Shown here in pieces: positions 60,677 through 64,000 of a stretch of 64,000 nt of DNA. Each line of letters starts with the position of its first letter. The stretch's first letter is position 1. Under the pieces are notes generated by a model. That model did not search any database and was not told where the DNA came from. It saw only the letters and a list, made by a program, of their open reading frames with translations. Source of the DNA: Streptomyces maremycinicus (GTDB lineage Bacteria > Actinomycetota > Actinomycetes > Streptomycetales > Streptomycetaceae); contig NZ_BBYG01000024.1 in NCBI RefSeq assembly GCF_001184025.1, positions 62,001 to 126,000 of the forward strand, in the 5' to 3' direction. A program made the position numbers and the translations under genes.

Positions 60677-61407
60677 AAACGCCTACTGCACCAGCAGAAG
60701 TCACCGCGCTCGGTGCCAAGGCCAGTCACGTGTGTCCCTGCTCCCTCGTCCGTATCGGCTACGCCGGGCACCATCCTTCCCCAGCAGGGACCGTCGCCAT
60801 TGACGAAGCGCGATCACACCACGGCCAGCGCCTGCGCCGCCACGTCCCGGACGCATTGTGACCTCAGTCCGTCGCGTTACCGTCCACATACCAGCCGACC
60901 TTTCTTCACCCGAGGCCAATCCATCTCGCCAGCTGCTGCGGATTACCCAGGGCGCGGATTCGTCATGAGCCGCGCGCGAGCACCCGCTGGGACGAGGGAT
61001 ACGGGCACCGGCGGTGTGCTCCCGGGCTCTCGTGCACGGCGGTGCGCGAGAGCCCGGTCCTCCGTTGCTTCCACAGCCCTTGAGCCTGCCCTGGCCACCG
61101 CAGGCTGCGCCTCCATGCATGGTGAGCCCGGCAGACGCCCGGACGGCAAACGCCTCCGCCTGGCCGCCCCGCAATAAGCCCGGGGCCGCATGTCTGTGAC
61201 GATTTCCGGCGACCACGCACCGGTAGCGGGCTGCTGTTCGGGAGCCGGAGGGCCCCGTACGCCTTTCGGCACGGAGGACGACGGCCACGATAGGAGCTGC
61301 CTTCGACGGCAGCCCCTCACCCCGCACTGCGGCGCAGCTCAGCGCTGCAAAACGGCGACCGAGCGTCGCTGTCCGCGGTGGGGAGCGTGAGACGCTAAGG
61401 GAGGTCA
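60677..61407. other. 731-bp gap between two ATPase genes with a large hairpin
   Basis: No protein-like frame is convincing. A 16-bp imperfect hairpin (61022-61037 with 61042-61057; one mismatch, CCGGGCTCTCG arm) lies centrally. The gap presumably contains both promoters. There is no reverse-transcriptase gene, so a retron-Septu arrangement is not supported. Confidence 0.4.
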
Positions 61408-62814
61408 GTGCCCTACGCGGGAGTGCTCGCGCCGGGTGATACGGCGGTCGGAGAGGAAGACGGGGCGCGGGTGTACGTCACGAGGGTCCAGCTCACGAAC
61501 ATCAAGGGTTTCAGCGGCAAGCGTGTTGTCGACCTCACCCTGCCCGGGCGTAGCGGCTGGACGGTACTTGCGGGACGCAACAGCTCCGGCAAATCCACCG
61601 TGCTGCAAGCCATCGCGCTGGCGCTGGGGGGGCCGACTGTCGCGCGCACGCTGGTGCCGGACTTCACCGGTTGGATCACCACCGGCGCCAAGAAGGGTGA
61701 AGTGGAGGTCCACGTCACCGGCCAGTCCGGTCTTGACGCCTTCGTGGAGCCGGGAAACACCCCCCAGGACGACATCTCCCTGGGGTTGCAGTGGACGCGC
61801 CCGGCCGAGCAGGACCATGTCCAACGGCGGGTGATGGACACGCTGACCGGCAAGGGCAAGAGCGGCGCTCGTGGCCCCTGGGCAGACAACCCGATCGGCT
61901 GGTTCTGTGCTGGCTATGGACCCTTCAGACGCCTGACCGGCGGATCGAGCGAGGCACAGCGCCTCATGGCCAACCAGGGGCCCAGCGGCCGTCTGGCCAC
62001 GCTCTTCCACGAGGATGCGTCGCTGGCCGAGGGAGTGGCATGGCTGGTCGATCTGCGGCTGCGCTCATACGAGGAGAACACCGAACGCGGCGTGGCCGGA
62101 CCGCTGCTGGCCACGGTTTTGGAACTGTTGCGCGACGGGCTGCTGCCTGACCGGTACCAGATCAAGCGGGTGACGGCAGATGGTCTGTGGGTGGTGGAGG
62201 ACGGACGCGAGGGGCCGCAATTTCCGCTGAAGGAGATGAGCGACGGCTACCGTACGGTCGCGGCTTTGGTACTGGACATCGTCCGGCAAATCCACGGGGT
62301 CTACGGGTACTTGGACATTGCTTCGGCTGCCGGCGGCGGGACGGCCATCACCCAGCCCGGTGTGGTGCTGATCGACGAGGTGGACGCGCACCTGCACGTG
62401 ACGTGGCAGCGCAAGATCGGCGCCTGGCTACAGGAACACTTCCCCAACATTCAGTTCATCGTCACCAGCCACAGTCCGTACATCTGCCAGGCTGCTGATG
62501 AGGGCGGGCTGATCCGGCTTCCCGGAATCGACGAGCAGCAGGCCCCGCAGGTGGTCGCTGAGGACCTCTACCGGCGCGTGGTCTATGGCAGCGGAGACGA
62601 TGCCGTGCTGTCGGAGCTCTTCGGTCTGGAAACGCCCTACTCCGGGCGGGCCGAGCAACAGCGCCGCCGTCTGGTGGAGCTCGAGGGCAAGGTGTACGAC
62701 GAAACGGCCACCGACGAGGAAGTCCTGGAGTACCAAGAACTCGGAAGTCTGCTGACGAGTTCACTGCGAAGCAGGGTGGCCGAGGTGTCGGCCCGGCTGG
62801 AGCAGGGCCGGTGA
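61408..62814 (+). CDS. ptuA: Septu-like PtuA ATPase
   Basis: The 468-residue ATPase of the ABC/SMC-like class has TRVQLTNIKGF, Walker A GRNSSGKST near 60, a signature region (LKEMSDGYRTVAALVLDIV), Walker B VVLIDEVDAHLH and the switch IVTSHSPYIC. Together with the overlapping HNH gene it matches the PtuA-PtuB organisation of the Septu anti-phage system. GTG 61408 follows AAGGGAGG. The stop overlaps the next start (GTGA). Confidence 0.8.
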   Translation: MPYAGVLAPGDTAVGEEDGARVYVTRVQLTNIKGFSGKRVVDLTLPGRSGWTVLAGRNSSGKSTVLQAIALALGGPTVARTLVPDFTGWITTGAKKGEVEVHVTGQSGLDAFVEPGNTPQDDISLGLQWTRPAEQDHVQRRVMDTLTGKGKSGARGPWADNPIGWFCAGYGPFRRLTGGSSEAQRLMANQGPSGRLATLFHEDASLAEGVAWLVDLRLRSYEENTERGVAGPLLATVLELLRDGLLPDRYQIKRVTADGLWVVEDGREGPQFPLKEMSDGYRTVAALVLDIVRQIHGVYGYLDIASAAGGGTAITQPGVVLIDEVDAHLHVTWQRKIGAWLQEHFPNIQFIVTSHSPYICQAADEGGLIRLPGIDEQQAPQVVAEDLYRRVVYGSGDDAVLSELFGLETPYSGRAEQQRRRLVELEGKVYDETATDEEVLEYQELGSLLTSSLRSRVAEVSARLEQGR

Positions 62815-63542
62815 TCCCGCTTCAACGAGTTCCCGTCTCCTCGCACGCACAGCGCCTGCTGACACGGCGAACGGAGATTATCGAGGCCGCCGGCGGAACC
62901 GCCGAGACTGCGCGCGAGCAGTGGCGCACAGCGCAGGCTCCAAAAAGGCATGTGCGCGTGGCGTTGGAGTCGATGGCCCGCGGTGTTGTCCGGTGCATGT
63001 ACTGCGACGAAAGCCGCGCCACGGATATTGACCACTTCGAGCCGATAGAGAGAGCGCCCCTGCGGGCGTTCGTGTGGGCCAACCATCTGCTGGCCTGCTC
63101 CTTCTGCAACAGCAACGCCAAGCGGTCGCAGTACCCGGTGGACGCAGGCGGTACCTGCCTGCTGGTAGACCCCACTGCGGAGGATCCTGCCGACCACCTG
63201 GTGCTCTACCTCAAGAGCGCCGTGTACTCGCCCGTTTCTGGTTCCCGCAAAGGTGCAGAGACGATCAGAGTATTCGGCCTCAATCGCCCTGACCTGATCG
63301 CAGGGCGGTTGGATGCTTTCGACCGGGCCTGCTCCAACCTGCGTGACTGGCACAGCCTGCGCCAGGAGGGTGATCCGGATGCGGACCGGGAAGCCGACCG
63401 CGTGGCGCAGGCGTTGCTGAACTCCCCCTTCATCGACGTCGTGCACGCCATGACGCGCCTCAAGCCGAGCATTGCGCCGGCCATCGTCGGCCAGAGGACC
63501 GTCCCTGCTCTTGGTGCCTGGCGTGCTCTACACAGTCTCTGA
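62811..63542 (+). CDS. ptuB: Septu-like PtuB HNH nuclease
   Basis: The 243-residue protein is an HNH nuclease of the TIGR02646-like/PtuB type: CMYCDESRATDIDHFEP (CxxC…DH), WANHLLACSFCNSNAK (N and CxxC) and a helical C-terminus. It should cut DNA or RNA when activated with the ATPase. Translation from GTG 62811 overlaps the ptuA stop by 4 bp, so expression is coupled. Confidence 0.8.
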   Translation: MIPLQRVPVSSHAQRLLTRRTEIIEAAGGTAETAREQWRTAQAPKRHVRVALESMARGVVRCMYCDESRATDIDHFEPIERAPLRAFVWANHLLACSFCNSNAKRSQYPVDAGGTCLLVDPTAEDPADHLVLYLKSAVYSPVSGSRKGAETIRVFGLNRPDLIAGRLDAFDRACSNLRDWHSLRQEGDPDADREADRVAQALLNSPFIDVVHAMTRLKPSIAPAIVGQRTVPALGAWRALHSL

Positions 63543-63865
63543 GAGATCCAGGCCCACATGCCGAGGTCTCCCCTGCCGATGGAGTCCTGACCGGGCCCAG
63601 TGATGCGCCTGATCGCGCAGCCCGCAACGAAGGAAGCGGCATTGCCTGCGGCCGCAGGCCGCTCTGTGGCTCGATGCTGAGCCTCACAGGCCGATTGGGC
63701 ACGCGCTTCCTTCGCCAGCGGCTCGCGGCGGGCCGGTGGCCTGTCAGGCAGGCGACGCCGGTGCTCAACCGCCGACTGTCCGGCCATCGCGCCGTCTCCA
63801 ACCCCCGCGCGCCTGAACCGGATCCCGGCTGTGCATGCCGGTCCGTGACGGTGAATCTTTGTATG
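63543..63865. other. Intergenic, no supported gene
   Basis: Minus-strand frames (up to 63801) cross this region but lack motifs and run into ptuB. Nothing firm can be called. Confidence 0.35.
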
Positions 63866-64000
63866 TCAGGGACGTGCCTCGCTGACTCCTGTGGCGAGTT
63901 GGGTCACCACGTCCAGTACGCCCTGGCCGAACGCGGTCGGGGCGACCACCACGCCGAACGCCAGGACGATGAGCACCGTCAGCTTTTCGTCGTTGCGACT
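63866..64000 (-). CDS. Partial CDS, C-terminus of a small membrane protein
   Basis: The last 44 codons of a minus-strand frame enter from the window edge: NDEKLTVLIVLAFGVVVAPT, then AFGQGVLDVVTQLATGVSEARP and TGA at 63866. One hydrophobic helix is visible. The start lies outside, and no family is assigned. Confidence 0.55.
   Translation of the reverse strand, partial: SRNDEKLTVLIVLAFGVVVAPTAFGQGVLDVVTQLATGVSEARP

Noticed and set aside
60677..61407. Reverse transcriptase or msr/msd of a retron-Septu system
   Set aside because: No RT motif (such as YADD) occurs in any frame of this gap.
1..64000. tRNA, rRNA or CRISPR array
   Set aside because: No cloverleaf with a TTCGAAT-type loop, no rRNA-like stretch and no regular spaced repeats were recognised by eye.

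Overview
The window is high-GC actinobacterial DNA, almost certainly from a Streptomyces chromosome. The evidence is strong third-position GC bias, frequent GTG starts with GGAGG-type ribosome binding sites, many actinobacterial-only families (DUF2637, SPW-repeat, DUF3618, ANTAR and STAS regulators) and a Tat-exported rubber oxygenase. The mix of secreted proteins, stress regulators, insertion-sequence relics and a defence module suggests a chromosomal arm or accessory region. No rRNA, tRNA or CRISPR array was seen.

Layout. 0-6.2 kb: a cluster of carbohydrate-binding-like proteins (ricin-type trefoil, VCBS/FG-GAP and NHL repeats, a secreted PDZ protein) beside a truncated Ser/Thr-rich protein. 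6.7-16.8 kb: an esterase with a divergent MerR regulator, a flavin monooxygenase/TetR pair with clear palindromic operators, a DUF2182/DUF1326 pair and a quinone oxidoreductase/MarR pair. 16.8-19.9 kb: a Ser/Thr kinase with a frameshift, then RsbW-like, STAS and ANTAR regulators. 20-27 kb: an IS110-family element inserted in an IS5-family relic, an epimerase/Dabb/TetR group, IS630 fragments, and MFS and Uma2 genes truncated at a common joint. 27-33.6 kb: a lipoprotein, a DUF3068 protein, latex-clearing protein (lcp) and a DUF2637 protein. 34.7-37.2 kb: a stand-alone condensation-domain enzyme, translationally coupled to a 46-residue ORF, lies between two near-identical copies of an apparent small-RNA gene. 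37.3-41 kb: zinc-independent ribosomal proteins L36, L31B and L33, a frameshifted GAF-ANTAR gene, and a SpoIIE phosphatase/STAS pair. 41-50.5 kb: a methyltransferase, membrane-stress genes, a lone cytochrome c oxidase subunit I, an SPW protein with a SigB-type promoter, and another STAS protein. 50.7-58.8 kb: an HTH-STAND-TPR protein, an AraC/oxidoreductase pair, a HIT protein, a polyprenyl synthase and small unknowns. 59-63.5 kb: an AAA ATPase and a Septu-like PtuA/PtuB defence pair.

Most notable signal. On the minus strand at about 34.74-34.95 kb and 36.94-37.15 kb lie two copies of the same unit. Each has a perfect SigR-type promoter (GGGAAT-N18-GTTG), a 108-nt core identical except for one base, and a strong intrinsic terminator. 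The terminator hairpins differ completely in sequence but both pair perfectly. The one core difference turns a G-C pair into G-U in a closing stem. This looks like a duplicated, thiol-stress-controlled noncoding RNA that I cannot assign to a known family.

Regulatory theme. Partner-switching parts (RsbW-like ATPase, three STAS antagonists, SpoIIE phosphatase), two ANTAR proteins, a SigB-type promoter and SigR-type promoters are spread through the window, consistent with a stress-responsive region.
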